Source of the DNA: an uncultured Eubacteriales bacterium
Lineage (GTDB): Bacteria; Bacillota; Clostridia; Oscillospirales; CAG-272
DNA: 25,304 nucleotides
Assembly (NCBI GenBank): GCA_910586545.1
Contig: CAJUIQ010000024.1
Location: forward strand, 1-25,304
Direction of reading: 5' to 3'
The number at the start of each line of letters is the position of its first letter. The stretch's first letter is position 1. The notes under the pieces are model-generated. The model did no database searches, was not told where the DNA came from, and was given only the letters and a program-made list of their open reading frames with translations. The position numbers and the translations under genes are program-made. Of this stretch, positions 1 through 5,883 are shown piece after piece.

Positions 1-180
1 GCGGCGGCAGGTTCTCCTTCTCCTATAGGAGAATTTGGATGGACCGGAGCGGCGGGCGCCTATATGGTAATGGATCCAGAAAATGAGCTGGCCATGTTCT
101 ATGCGCATCATATGACCAACAATCAGGAAGACTTTACTGCTCCGCGATTACGGAATGTACTGTATTCCTGTCTTGCATAA
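1..180 (+). CDS. Serine hydrolase (beta-lactamase-like, COG1680), C-terminal fragment
   Basis: Frame 1 is open from the first base to a TAA at 178-180, giving the last 59 residues of a protein whose start lies outside the window. The segment reads FGWTGAAGAYMVMDPENELA followed by MFYAHHMTNNQE. This matches the conserved end of the class C beta-lactamase/penicillin-binding-protein-like serine hydrolases, where a G-W-x-G-x-A-G motif precedes a D-P-E-N turn and a final beta strand. The catalytic SxxK and YxN motifs would be upstream and cannot be seen, so substrate and location (esterase, peptidase or lactamase) are unknown. A strong terminator follows directly. The family call is fairly secure; a specific function is not. 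Confidence 0.7.
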   Translation, partial: AAAGSPSPIGEFGWTGAAGAYMVMDPENELAMFYAHHMTNNQEDFTAPRLRNVLYSCLA

Positions 181-183
181 GGC

Positions 184-212
184 AAAAAGAGGGGCTATGT
201 CCCTCTTTTTTT
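184..212. terminator. Bidirectional intrinsic terminator
   Basis: A 10-bp stem (AAAAAGAGGG at 184-193 pairing with CCCTCTTTTT at 201-210) closes a 7-base loop and runs into T residues on the plus strand. The A-rich left arm gives a T-run on the minus strand. It can end the serine hydrolase transcript and also the minus-strand mgtC transcript arriving from 284. The 70 bases between it and the mgtC stop hold nothing else recognisable. Confidence 0.85.
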
Positions 213-283
213 GTCCGTTCCTTCCGGGAATGGGCTAACACGTGGACTAAGCTTTTTACAGGCGAACTGCAGCATAGGGAATT

Positions 284-976
284 TCAATCAATCAGCGCAA
301 ATACAACATGGTTTACGCCGCGCACTTTTATGAGCGCCTGCTGATCATCCGTGTCCTGCAAAGCTGCCTCTAAACCGATGTAGCCGCTGTGTCCGCTGCG
401 GGGAGGTTTTACGTTTAATTTTATAAAGGTAATCCCCATTCTATGTATATCGTCTAATACAATATTGACAGATTCGGGTGCATCTAGTTCAAAATATAGC
501 TTGACATGCACAGGAATATTATCCGACAAGACTCTATCAAAGCTTTTTAAAAGAGCAATTACAATTAAGATAACTGCTGTACAGAGAATAGCGGCCTCAT
601 AAAAGCCGATACCGACCGCGAGGCCGACAGAAGCTGTGGCCCACAGCCCTGCCGCTGTGGTTAGCCCTCGTACATGAGACCGCTGCGTAATTAGAATGGT
701 GCCCGCGCCGATAAAGCCGATTCCGGAGACCACTTGGGAGGCAATTCGGAGGGGATCGCCGGAAAGATGCAGTACCTGCACAGCAAAAACGCCGGTGAGG
801 ACGGTCATGGCAGCGCCCATACATACCAGTATGTGTGTTCGAAACCCGGCCGCGTGTCTATTCCTTTCACGCTGCAGGCCGATGGCGCCTCCCAAAACCA
901 TAGCAAGAAGGATGCGCAGCATCGTGGTTGTCAGATTACATTCCCGCAGAAAATTAAGTATTTCAGAAGGGCTCAT
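284..976 (-). CDS. MgtC/SapB family membrane protein
   Basis: This 230-residue protein belongs to the MgtC/SapB family of inner-membrane proteins, which are linked to Mg2+ homeostasis, acid tolerance and modulation of membrane ATP synthase or transporters. The family hallmark is visible: GGAIGLQRERNRHAAGFRTH near residues 28-47, then several hydrophobic segments including VSGIGFIGAGTI and RGLTTAAGLWATASVGLAVG. The C-terminal soluble part (about residues 150-230) has the beta/alpha look of the ACT-like tail found in longer members. The start is placed at the ATG at 974-976 because AAAGGA lies 8 bases upstream; an upstream ATG at 1024 would fall inside a 47-bp palindrome. It lies downstream of the ImmA-like gene, separated by that palindrome, so read-through is uncertain. 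A specific ion role cannot be read from sequence. Confidence 0.88.
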   Translation of the reverse strand: MSPSEILNFLRECNLTTTMLRILLAMVLGGAIGLQRERNRHAAGFRTHILVCMGAAMTVLTGVFAVQVLHLSGDPLRIASQVVSGIGFIGAGTILITQRSHVRGLTTAAGLWATASVGLAVGIGFYEAAILCTAVILIVIALLKSFDRVLSDNIPVHVKLYFELDAPESVNIVLDDIHRMGITFIKLNVKPPRSGHSGYIGLEAALQDTDDQQALIKVRGVNHVVFALID

Positions 977-996
977 ATCGATTATCCTTTCTTTTT

Positions 997-1043
997 TATA
1001 TAAGTAAAACCGGTAATGTAACATTACCGGTTTTACTTATATA
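997..1043. terminator. 47-bp near-perfect palindrome, probable bidirectional terminator
   Basis: Bases 997-1019 are the exact reverse complement of 1021-1043, with a single A at 1020 in the middle. The core ACCGGTAATGT/ACATTACCGGT is followed on either strand by TTTTACTTATATA, so it can act as a Rho-independent terminator both ways. It begins immediately after the stop codon of the ImmA-like gene (1044-1046) and ends just before the mgtC ribosome binding site. A cruciform or protein-binding role cannot be excluded. Confidence 0.6.
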
Positions 1044-1799
1044 TTATTCTGATTCGCCGAAAAATTGCTGACAGAATTTTTTATAGCAGGTTTTACAACA
1101 GTTCTCTTTCCCGCTTTCTTCCAGGGTTCCTGCGTATATAGTAGAAGAATGCGTGATATGCTGACAGTCTATCCACAAATGAAACACTTTTCCGCCGTCC
1201 GTCCAGTAGTAATGCGGATGCAAAAAGGCATGCGCTCCGGTATCCCCGACAAGGATGATAGTTTGCCCATTTTCTACCAAAGTTTTCCTGAAAACTGTAT
1301 TGTAGATGGCCCATGCAGATGCCCCAAAAAGTACCAAGGCAGCAAGAACGATACCTGCCAGCTTGATTTGCTGAATCCGTTTGCTTTTTCTGCATCTTTG
1401 CTGGATATACTGGCTGAAAAAGAACGCTTCTCTCTCTTTTTGCACGCCAGTGTTGTGTATAATTCCGTCTTTGCCCAGATGATCCAGACAAATATGGCCC
1501 AATTCATGAAGGAGCACGTCGATTGTATCATCGGCTGACATATCCATACAGAGAAAAACATATTTATCTTTGGGTGTACAATAGACGAAACTTTTTGTAT
1601 ATAAATAAAATTCTATTGCCTTTGTTTTCTCCAGAAGCGCGGTTACATCGGAATCGTTTTTTACATTGCTTCGGTAATCTACAACTATAAAATCCAAAGA
1701 TTCAATGATTTCCCGTAAACGGGATACCGTAAGCGTCTCTTTGTTCAGTCCATATTTTTCGATAAACGCTGCCGCGCTTTTCTTGGTTTTCTTTTGCAT
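1044..1799 (-). CDS. ImmA/IrrE-like metallopeptidase with membrane anchor and Cys/His-rich tail
   Basis: The 251-residue protein has an N-terminal zinc-peptidase domain of the ImmA/IrrE (COG2856) type: HELGH at residues 98-102 gives the two His ligands and catalytic Glu, and EREAFFFSQYI (122-132) matches the helix that supplies the third ligand. Known members cleave or inactivate Xre-family repressors in response to DNA damage or signals. A hydrophobic segment at about 147-166 follows, so the enzyme domain is probably cytoplasmic and tethered. The last 70 residues form a separate module with W-T-x-x-G-K-V-F-H, an isolated Cys (212) and CCKTC (234-238), resembling small domains of the YHxxxC...CxxC kind that may bind metal. 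The start ATG (1797-1799) is preceded by GGTGGTGAA. Two Xre regulators lie directly upstream and are plausible targets (inference). Confidence 0.8.
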   Translation of the reverse strand: MQKKTKKSAAAFIEKYGLNKETLTVSRLREIIESLDFIVVDYRSNVKNDSDVTALLEKTKAIEFYLYTKSFVYCTPKDKYVFLCMDMSADDTIDVLLHELGHICLDHLGKDGIIHNTGVQKEREAFFFSQYIQQRCRKSKRIQQIKLAGIVLAALVLFGASAWAIYNTVFRKTLVENGQTIILVGDTGAHAFLHPHYYWTDGGKVFHLWIDCQHITHSSTIYAGTLEESGKENCCKTCYKKFCQQFFGESE

Positions 1800-1869
1800 T
1801 TCTTCACCACCGGAAACATTTTACACTATTATACAACAAAATGCAATAAAATTCGCGGCGCGTAAGAAA

Positions 1870-2358
1870 TTATTTTTTTGCTTTTTTCATTTTTCTTAAA
1901 ATTCTATCAATTTCCGGGTCGTCAAACGAATCAGAAGTATCTAAAGTAATAGAACCAGTTCCATATGCAGCAATCTGCGGTTGGGAACCAGGACATCCCA
2001 AAATTGGAGGACAAGTACTGCTTTTTTGTAGAAGTGGGGAAGCGTCTTCTGTATGATCAATTCCTAGAAGGGTATCTACGGCTTCCTGCATTTTTTCGTT
2101 TGCACGATATGCTTGAATCAAAGCAATTTCATGTCTGGATAGAGACATGAATTCTTCCATAGGAATCGTTATGCCTGTCAGCTCTTCTACAGTGGTATTT
2201 AAAAAGACTGCAATTTCCGGCAGCCTTTTTTTGTAGGATTCGCTGACGCCAATCTTCCAGTTGGTTACCGTTTGCTGTGTAACATTCAGATAGTTTGCCA
2301 GTTCTTTGCCGGTTTTGCCCTGCTTAGCCATACGTTCAAAAATTTTATTATATTCCAT
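1870..2358 (-). CDS. Xre-family HTH transcriptional regulator (first copy)
   Basis: A 162-residue DNA-binding protein. Residues 1-60 form a Cro/CI-type helix-turn-helix: GKELANYLNVTQQTVTNWK is the recognition region, followed by a long helix ending in EELTG. A second segment (SRHEIALIQAYRANEKMQEAVDTLLGI) matches the short post-HTH module common in Gram-positive Xre regulators and closely resembles the tail of the next regulator upstream. The C-terminus is low-complexity, ending in basic residues. The ATG at 2356-2358 is chosen because the HTH begins there; the Shine-Dalgarno is weak (AAGG about 17 bases upstream), and a longer in-frame start at 2430 would run through the operators. Its own promoter region carries two palindromes that could be its autoregulatory sites. 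The gap to the ImmA-like gene is 70 bases, consistent with co-transcription. Confidence 0.8.
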   Translation of the reverse strand: MEYNKIFERMAKQGKTGKELANYLNVTQQTVTNWKIGVSESYKKRLPEIAVFLNTTVEELTGITIPMEEFMSLSRHEIALIQAYRANEKMQEAVDTLLGIDHTEDASPLLQKSSTCPPILGCPGSQPQIAAYGTGSITLDTSDSFDDPEIDRILRKMKKAKK

Positions 2359-2396
2359 AAACGTTGTATTCTTACCTTGATAATTTTGTCGAAAAA

Positions 2397-2409
2397 ACAA
2401 GAAAATTGT
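2397..2409. promoter_or_regulatory. Putative operator 1, ACAAGAAAATTGT
   Basis: A 13-bp imperfect palindrome (ACAA-N5-TTGT) in front of the first Xre gene. It differs by one base from a second copy whose start lies exactly 30 bases away, about three helical turns, as expected for cooperative binding of an Xre dimer. It overlaps the candidate minus-strand -10 TACAAT (2405-2410). Confidence 0.5.
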
Positions 2410-2433
2410 AAAAATATGTTGACAATACAAGAA
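2405..2433 (-). promoter_or_regulatory. Candidate promoter of the first Xre gene
   Basis: On the minus strand TTCTTG (2433-2428) and TACAAT (2410-2405) are separated by 17 bases. The -35 is poor and the -10 is good. Both hexamers overlap the two palindromic operators, which would allow the encoded regulator to repress itself. The expected start, near 2398, gives a leader of about 40 bases. Confidence 0.35.
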
Positions 2434-2447
2434 ACTTGTAATATACT
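2419..2447 (+). promoter_or_regulatory. Strong sigma-A-type promoter pointing antisense into the second Xre gene
   Basis: TTGACA (2419-2424) and TATACT (2442-2447) have 17-base spacing, close to the housekeeping consensus. The start would be near 2454. The only genes downstream on this strand before ssb are shadows of the minus-strand Xre gene 2489-2818, so the product would be antisense to that gene. A perfect palindrome occupies the spacer. The sequence match is strong; activity is inferred. Confidence 0.45.
2427..2439. promoter_or_regulatory. Putative operator 2, ACAAGAAACTTGT
   Basis: A perfect 13-bp palindrome (ACAAG-AAA-CTTGT) lying between the -35 and -10 of the plus-strand promoter and over the -35 of the minus-strand one. 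Binding here would block polymerase in both directions. It pairs with the similar site at 2397-2409. Confidence 0.55.
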
Positions 2448-2488
2448 GTACCCATGAAAGCGGATGCGATTGAAAATGTTGGAAAAAT

Positions 2489-2818
2489 TCAGTGTATGTT
2501 TAAGAGTGCATCCACCGACGGCTGCAGATCCGGATTGTTTCTGTATGCCTCTAGAATTTTTTTTTCGTGCGCGGTAATCGTACAAATATCATCTTCCGGC
2601 TGGGAACAGGTTGCGTCTGTCCAGCATAGGAGGTAAGCAGGATTACAGTTTAATGTTTTTGACAGTTCTAGTATTGTATGATATTTGATATTTTGGATCG
2701 CTCCGCTTTCATATCTTTGAACTGTAGCTTCCTTGACGCCGATTTTTTCTGCTACTTGCGCCAGAGTCATTCCCAATTGAAGTCGTCTTTTTTTTAGACG
2801 CTCTTGTAGTGTTTCCAT
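2489..2818 (-). CDS. Xre-family HTH transcriptional regulator (second copy)
   Basis: A 109-residue protein with an N-terminal Cro/CI-type HTH: LKKRRLQLGMTLAQVAEKIG, then VKEATVQRYESG as the recognition helix, and a final helix ending in NPAYLL (about residues 8-65). The last 30 residues (TAHEKKILEAYRNNPDLQ and onward to DALLNIH) match the post-HTH module of the other regulator at 1870-2358, so the two are paralogues. The ATG at 2816-2818 has a good AAAGGTGGTGA site just upstream, and a TTGCAT-17-TATCAT promoter precedes it. It is first in the minus-strand cluster leading to the ImmA-like peptidase. A strong plus-strand promoter at 2419-2447 reads into its 3' end. Target genes are not known; autoregulation is likely from the family. 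Confidence 0.87.
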   Translation of the reverse strand: METLQERLKKRRLQLGMTLAQVAEKIGVKEATVQRYESGAIQNIKYHTILELSKTLNCNPAYLLCWTDATCSQPEDDICTITAHEKKILEAYRNNPDLQPSVDALLNIH

Positions 2819-2842
2819 TTTATCACCACCTTTAATAATTCT

Positions 2843-2871
2843 ATGATAACATTAACTTTTTTTTAATGCAA
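2843..2871 (-). promoter_or_regulatory. Promoter of the second Xre gene
   Basis: On the minus strand TTGCAT (2871-2866) and TATCAT (2848-2843) are separated by 17 bases, with the expected start near 2836, about 18 bases before the ATG at 2818. The remaining intergenic bases (2872-3029) are AT-rich with no gene. Confidence 0.55.
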
Positions 2872-2962
2872 CATAATTTCGCATTTTTTTGCGGTGCTTA
2901 CACGCGTTTTTTGCAAAATTTTCACTTTTTATTCTATATGATAATTGAAATATAAAATATGT

Positions 2963-2990
2963 TTGACTAACATATAAATTCTGCTTTAAT
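2963..2990 (+). promoter_or_regulatory. Candidate promoter for ssb
   Basis: TTGACT (2963-2968) and TTTAAT (2985-2990) with 16-base spacing would start an ssb transcript near 2997, with a leader of about 88 bases holding the 3030-3058 dyad. The nearer TATAAT (3065-3070) has no good -35 and would leave almost no leader. Which is used cannot be settled by eye. Confidence 0.3.
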
Positions 2991-3029
2991 CTGCACGATA
3001 TATTTATAAATTAAGTCATATTTTTTTGG

Positions 3030-3058
3030 ACAACACTTACGTGTTAAGTAAGTATTGT
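3030..3058. promoter_or_regulatory. 29-bp dyad upstream of ssb
   Basis: ACAA-c-ACTTAC (3030-3040) is mirrored after 7 bases by GTAAGT-a-TTGT (3048-3058), with one mismatch in 11 positions. It lies 7 bases before a TATAAT and 27 before the ssb ATG. It may be an operator for a dimeric regulator, or an RNA hairpin if transcription starts further upstream. Confidence 0.4.
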
Positions 3059-3084
3059 AATGCATATAATTTGGTGGGGTAGGT

Positions 3085-3459
3085 ATGGCAAATTTTAATT
3101 TTAATAAAGTGACGATAGGCGGAAAGATTACAAGGAATCCGGTATTGTATAAGACGATATCCGGTATAAATGCCACTGCTTTTAATGTGGTAATTGGAAA
3201 GTCGCATACTTGTAGCGAATCCGTATTTGTACGCGTAGCAGCGTGGGGACAAACCGCAGAATTTATTGTTCGGCATTTTCGGGAAGGAGATTCTATATGT
3301 ATTGTTGGGAGCCTTTCCAGCCGATTTTGGATAGACAAACATGGGCAGCGGCAGCAGAGAACACAAATCCATGCGCAGGAAGTATTTTTTGTGGACGCTT
3401 TTTCCATGCAGCTTTCTTTGGAAGGAGAAATGCCGGATAATAAAGAAATAGAGTTCTAA
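3085..3459 (+). CDS. Single-stranded DNA-binding protein (short SSB paralogue)
   Basis: A 124-residue OB-fold protein of the SSB family. The order of motifs fits SSB: an N-terminal strand with TIGGKITRNPVL, the FNVVIG strand, VFVRVAAWGQTAEFI and then FREGDSICIVGSLSSRFW, and a last strand of about HAQEVFFVDAF. The aromatic residues that stack on ssDNA are present. It is shorter than typical SSB (about 150-180) because the flexible glycine-rich linker is nearly absent; it ends in DNKEIEF, a degenerate form of the acidic partner-binding tip (DDDIPF). This resembles secondary SSBs of competence systems or mobile elements more than the replicative copy. GGTGGGG lies just before the ATG. It stands alone, with a dyad upstream and a terminator downstream. 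Confidence 0.85.
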   Translation: MANFNFNKVTIGGKITRNPVLYKTISGINATAFNVVIGKSHTCSESVFVRVAAWGQTAEFIVRHFREGDSICIVGSLSSRFWIDKHGQRQQRTQIHAQEVFFVDAFSMQLSLEGEMPDNKEIEF

Positions 3460-3487
3460 TGCCGCAGAACCGAAGAGGGGAGGTGGG

Positions 3488-3524
3488 AAAGAGGAGGGAA
3501 CGCCTCCTCTTTCTATTTTGTTTT
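3488..3524 (+). terminator. Terminator after ssb
   Basis: A 10-bp stem, AAAGAGGAGG (3488-3497) with CCTCCTCTTT (3503-3512), closes a 5-base loop and is followed by a T-rich tail (CTATTTTGTTTT). Confidence 0.85.
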
Positions 3525-3615
3525 GAAATTGTATTTAATAAAGAAAGCGAAAATCATAGCTGCTGAATATGTGGCATATAAATGAAAGACAGTAAAAGAC
3601 ATTTTGGAGGAACGG

Positions 3616-4365
3616 ATGAAAAGCAGAACCAAATTTTTATCGGGATTTGTTTCCATGTCTCTTGTTTTTTTAATTGTAGCCGCTCTCTTTGGAGGGCTGC
3701 GGGGCTTGTTGTATAGAAATCAAAGCACCATTGCCGCAGATGCCCCGGAGGATGCGGTTTTGCTCGTGATTGATCCTGGGCATGGGGGAGAGGATGGCGG
3801 ATGTTCTTCTTCGGACGGACTTTTGGAAAAAGAGCTGAATTTATCCATAGCCAAGGATGTTTCAGCCATTTTAAATGCGGCAGGATATCCTGCTGTGCTT
3901 ACACGGACGGAAGATACACTGCTTTATGACATGTATGGGGACAGAACAGACTACAAAGGCTATAAAAAGATTTACGATTTGAAAAACCGGATGCGGTTCA
4001 CAGAGGAGACCGAGGCAAAATATTTTGTAAGTATACACATGAATAAGTTCCCGGATCCACAATACAGCGGCCTGCAGGTGTATTATTCTCCCAATGATCC
4101 GGGAAGTGTCCAGATGGCGGATATGATTCAAAATTATGTGCAGAAATATATTCAACCGGAAAATGACCGTCAAACGAAAAAGTCCAATAAAGGAATTTAT
4201 CTGCTCCATCGAATGAAAATACCGGCAGTGCTGGTGGAATGCGGCTTTTTATCCAATACGGAGGAGGCCACGCTTCTTTCAGATGCTTCTTACAGGAAAA
4301 CACTCAGTCTTGGAATTGCATGCGCCATAATGGAGTATTGTGCAGGCAATGCTGTAGAAGGATAA
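3616..4365 (+). CDS. cwlD: N-acetylmuramoyl-L-alanine amidase, CwlD-like
   Basis: A 249-residue zinc amidase of the Amidase_3 family, which cuts the bond between N-acetylmuramic acid and L-alanine in peptidoglycan. One hydrophobic segment (about residues 9-30) anchors or exports it. The catalytic domain starts with VIDPGHGGEDGG (first His ligand), then the Glu ligand in LLEKELNLSIA, VSIHMN (third ligand) and the catalytic Glu in LVECGFLSN. The compact single-domain layout with an N-terminal anchor is that of CwlD, which makes muramic-delta-lactam in spore cortex with PdaA; a vegetative role is possible. The ATG at 3616 is chosen because GGAGG sits at 3606-3610; an in-frame TTG at 3604 overlaps that site. 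A GCATATAAAT stretch near 3573 faintly resembles a sporulation sigma -10, without a convincing -35. Confidence 0.82.
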   Translation: MKSRTKFLSGFVSMSLVFLIVAALFGGLRGLLYRNQSTIAADAPEDAVLLVIDPGHGGEDGGCSSSDGLLEKELNLSIAKDVSAILNAAGYPAVLTRTEDTLLYDMYGDRTDYKGYKKIYDLKNRMRFTEETEAKYFVSIHMNKFPDPQYSGLQVYYSPNDPGSVQMADMIQNYVQKYIQPENDRQTKKSNKGIYLLHRMKIPAVLVECGFLSNTEEATLLSDASYRKTLSLGIACAIMEYCAGNAVEG

Positions 4366-4391
4366 GATGCCTTGAAACCGGAAAATCTTTC

Positions 4392-4420
4392 TTGCAATGA
4401 ACGTGAGAATATGATACAAT
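4392..4420 (+). promoter_or_regulatory. Promoter of the radA operon
   Basis: TTGCAA (4392-4397) and TACAAT (4415-4420) with 17-base spacing give an expected start near 4427, 29 bases before the radA ATG. No other convincing promoter was seen in the short gaps of the six-gene run that follows. Confidence 0.65.
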
Positions 4421-4455
4421 AATCACGATATACATTGCAGATGGAGGAAACGCCT

Positions 4456-5856
4456 ATGAAATCCCCGAAAGAGGTTTACGTATGTTCGGAATGTGATTTT
4501 CAAAGTCCGAAATGGTATGGGCAATGTCCATCCTGCAATGCGTGGAATACCTTTCAAAAGGAAACCTATCAGCCTGCGGCGGCCAGCAGCGCTAAAAGCG
4601 GCCGCCGGCCTGGAACACGAGAAAAGGCAGTTCCTTTTTCTCAGATGGAGTCGGTAGACTGTCACCGCATGCAAACTGGTATTGGAGAATTGGACAGAGT
4701 GCTGGGGGGCGGATTGGTACTTGGCAGTGCGGTGCTGCTGGCGGGAGAGCCGGGAATCGGTAAGTCTACTTTGCTGATGCAGCTTTGTGGCCGAACTGGA
4801 AGGGAATATAAGATTTTATATATTTCTGGTGAGGAATCTCGTGGACAGTTGAAGTTACGTGCAAAGCGTCTGGGTGTAGAAGATGCTGACGTACTGGTGC
4901 TCACGGAAACAGATGTGGACGCGGCTGTTGCGGAATATGACCGGATTTCTCCGGATGTGGTGATAGTAGACTCCATTCAGACGATGGTGTGCGGCGAATC
5001 TGCGTCCTCAGCGGGCAGTACTACTCAGGTGCGAGAATGTGCGTCTCGCTTTATCCGATGTGCCAAAGCGGATGGCGCTGCAGTTATCATGGTAGGGCAT
5101 GTGAACAAAGAAGGCGGTATTGCGGGCCCTAAGGTACTGGAGCATATGGTGGACGCGGTACTTTCTTTTGAAGGGGAGCGCAGCCAAAGCTATCGGATTG
5201 TCCGAGCAGTAAAAAATCGGTATGGATCTACCAATGAGATCGGCGTGTTTGAAATGACAGACGTGGGTCTTACGGAAGTGGACAACCCTTCAGAGATGCT
5301 TCTTACCGGACGGCCAGAAGGCGTTTCCGGCAGTTGCGCCGTATGTACAATGGAGGGGACGCGCCCGATTATTGTAGAAATTCAGGCGCTTGTAACGCCT
5401 ACCTCATATCCAGCTCCCAAGCGGGTGGCAGACGGAATTGATTACAATCGGATGTGTCTGCTTTTGGCCGTTCTGGAAAAACGACTGGGACTGCGCTTTT
5501 CTACCAGCGATGTTTACCTGAATGTGGTAGGCGGGCTGCACATTGACGAACCGGCTGCGGATGCGGCGATTGCCCTGGCCCTTTGTTCCAGTATTAAGGA
5601 CGTTCCGATTCCACATGATATGATTGTTGCGGGAGAAGTCGGGCTGTCTGGCGAGGTGCGGGCAGTGTCCTTTGCTAAAGAGCGAGCTAGGGAAGCGGTG
5701 CGAATCGGTTTTACCCAGGCGGCGCTGCCCAAGCGAGGCCTGGCACGCAGACCGGTAGATGTGGAAGGATGCAAATTGTATCCCATTGCAGGGGTATATG
5801 ACTTTCTTGTTTTGCTGTCTAAAGCTGCAAAGGAAGACACAGGAAGAATAAAATAA
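4456..5856 (+). CDS. radA: DNA repair protein RadA (Sms)
   Basis: A 466-residue RecA-like ATPase that drives branch migration in recombination repair and transformation. The domains are in the usual order: a zinc finger (CSEC at 10-13 and CPSC at 24-27), a RecA-type core with Walker A GEPGIGKST (97-105) and Walker B VVIVDS, the RadA-specific motif as KNRYG (253-257), and a C-terminal Lon-protease-like domain (about 285-455) that serves as a scaffold rather than a protease in this family. KNRYG has Tyr where KNRFG is usual, a conservative change. The ATG at 4456 follows GGAGG; an upstream in-frame start at 4435 is less likely because the SD lies after it. It is the first gene of a run that continues with the lysyl-tRNA synthetase 27 bases later. 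Length is normal. Confidence 0.96.
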   Translation: MKSPKEVYVCSECDFQSPKWYGQCPSCNAWNTFQKETYQPAAASSAKSGRRPGTREKAVPFSQMESVDCHRMQTGIGELDRVLGGGLVLGSAVLLAGEPGIGKSTLLMQLCGRTGREYKILYISGEESRGQLKLRAKRLGVEDADVLVLTETDVDAAVAEYDRISPDVVIVDSIQTMVCGESASSAGSTTQVRECASRFIRCAKADGAAVIMVGHVNKEGGIAGPKVLEHMVDAVLSFEGERSQSYRIVRAVKNRYGSTNEIGVFEMTDVGLTEVDNPSEMLLTGRPEGVSGSCAVCTMEGTRPIIVEIQALVTPTSYPAPKRVADGIDYNRMCLLLAVLEKRLGLRFSTSDVYLNVVGGLHIDEPAADAAIALALCSSIKDVPIPHDMIVAGEVGLSGEVRAVSFAKERAREAVRIGFTQAALPKRGLARRPVDVEGCKLYPIAGVYDFLVLLSKAAKEDTGRIK

Positions 5857-5883
5857 AGGAATTAAATAAATCGAGGTAAAATC

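Noticed and set aside
2454..2636. Plus-strand 60-codon reading frame beginning at the predicted start of the 2419-2447 promoter
   Set aside because: It is mostly the complement of the Xre gene at 2489-2818, has no ribosome binding site and resembles no protein; kept only as a possible antisense transcript.
3065..3070. TATAAT as the main ssb -10
   Set aside because: There is no good -35 at 16-18 bases upstream, and transcription would begin almost at the ribosome binding site. It may still work with an activator at the dyad, so it is mentioned but not listed as a promoter.
1044..3459. Prophage or integrative element remnant
   Set aside because: Xre, ImmA-like and SSB genes are suggestive, but no integrase, recombinase, structural gene, attachment repeat or tRNA was seen.
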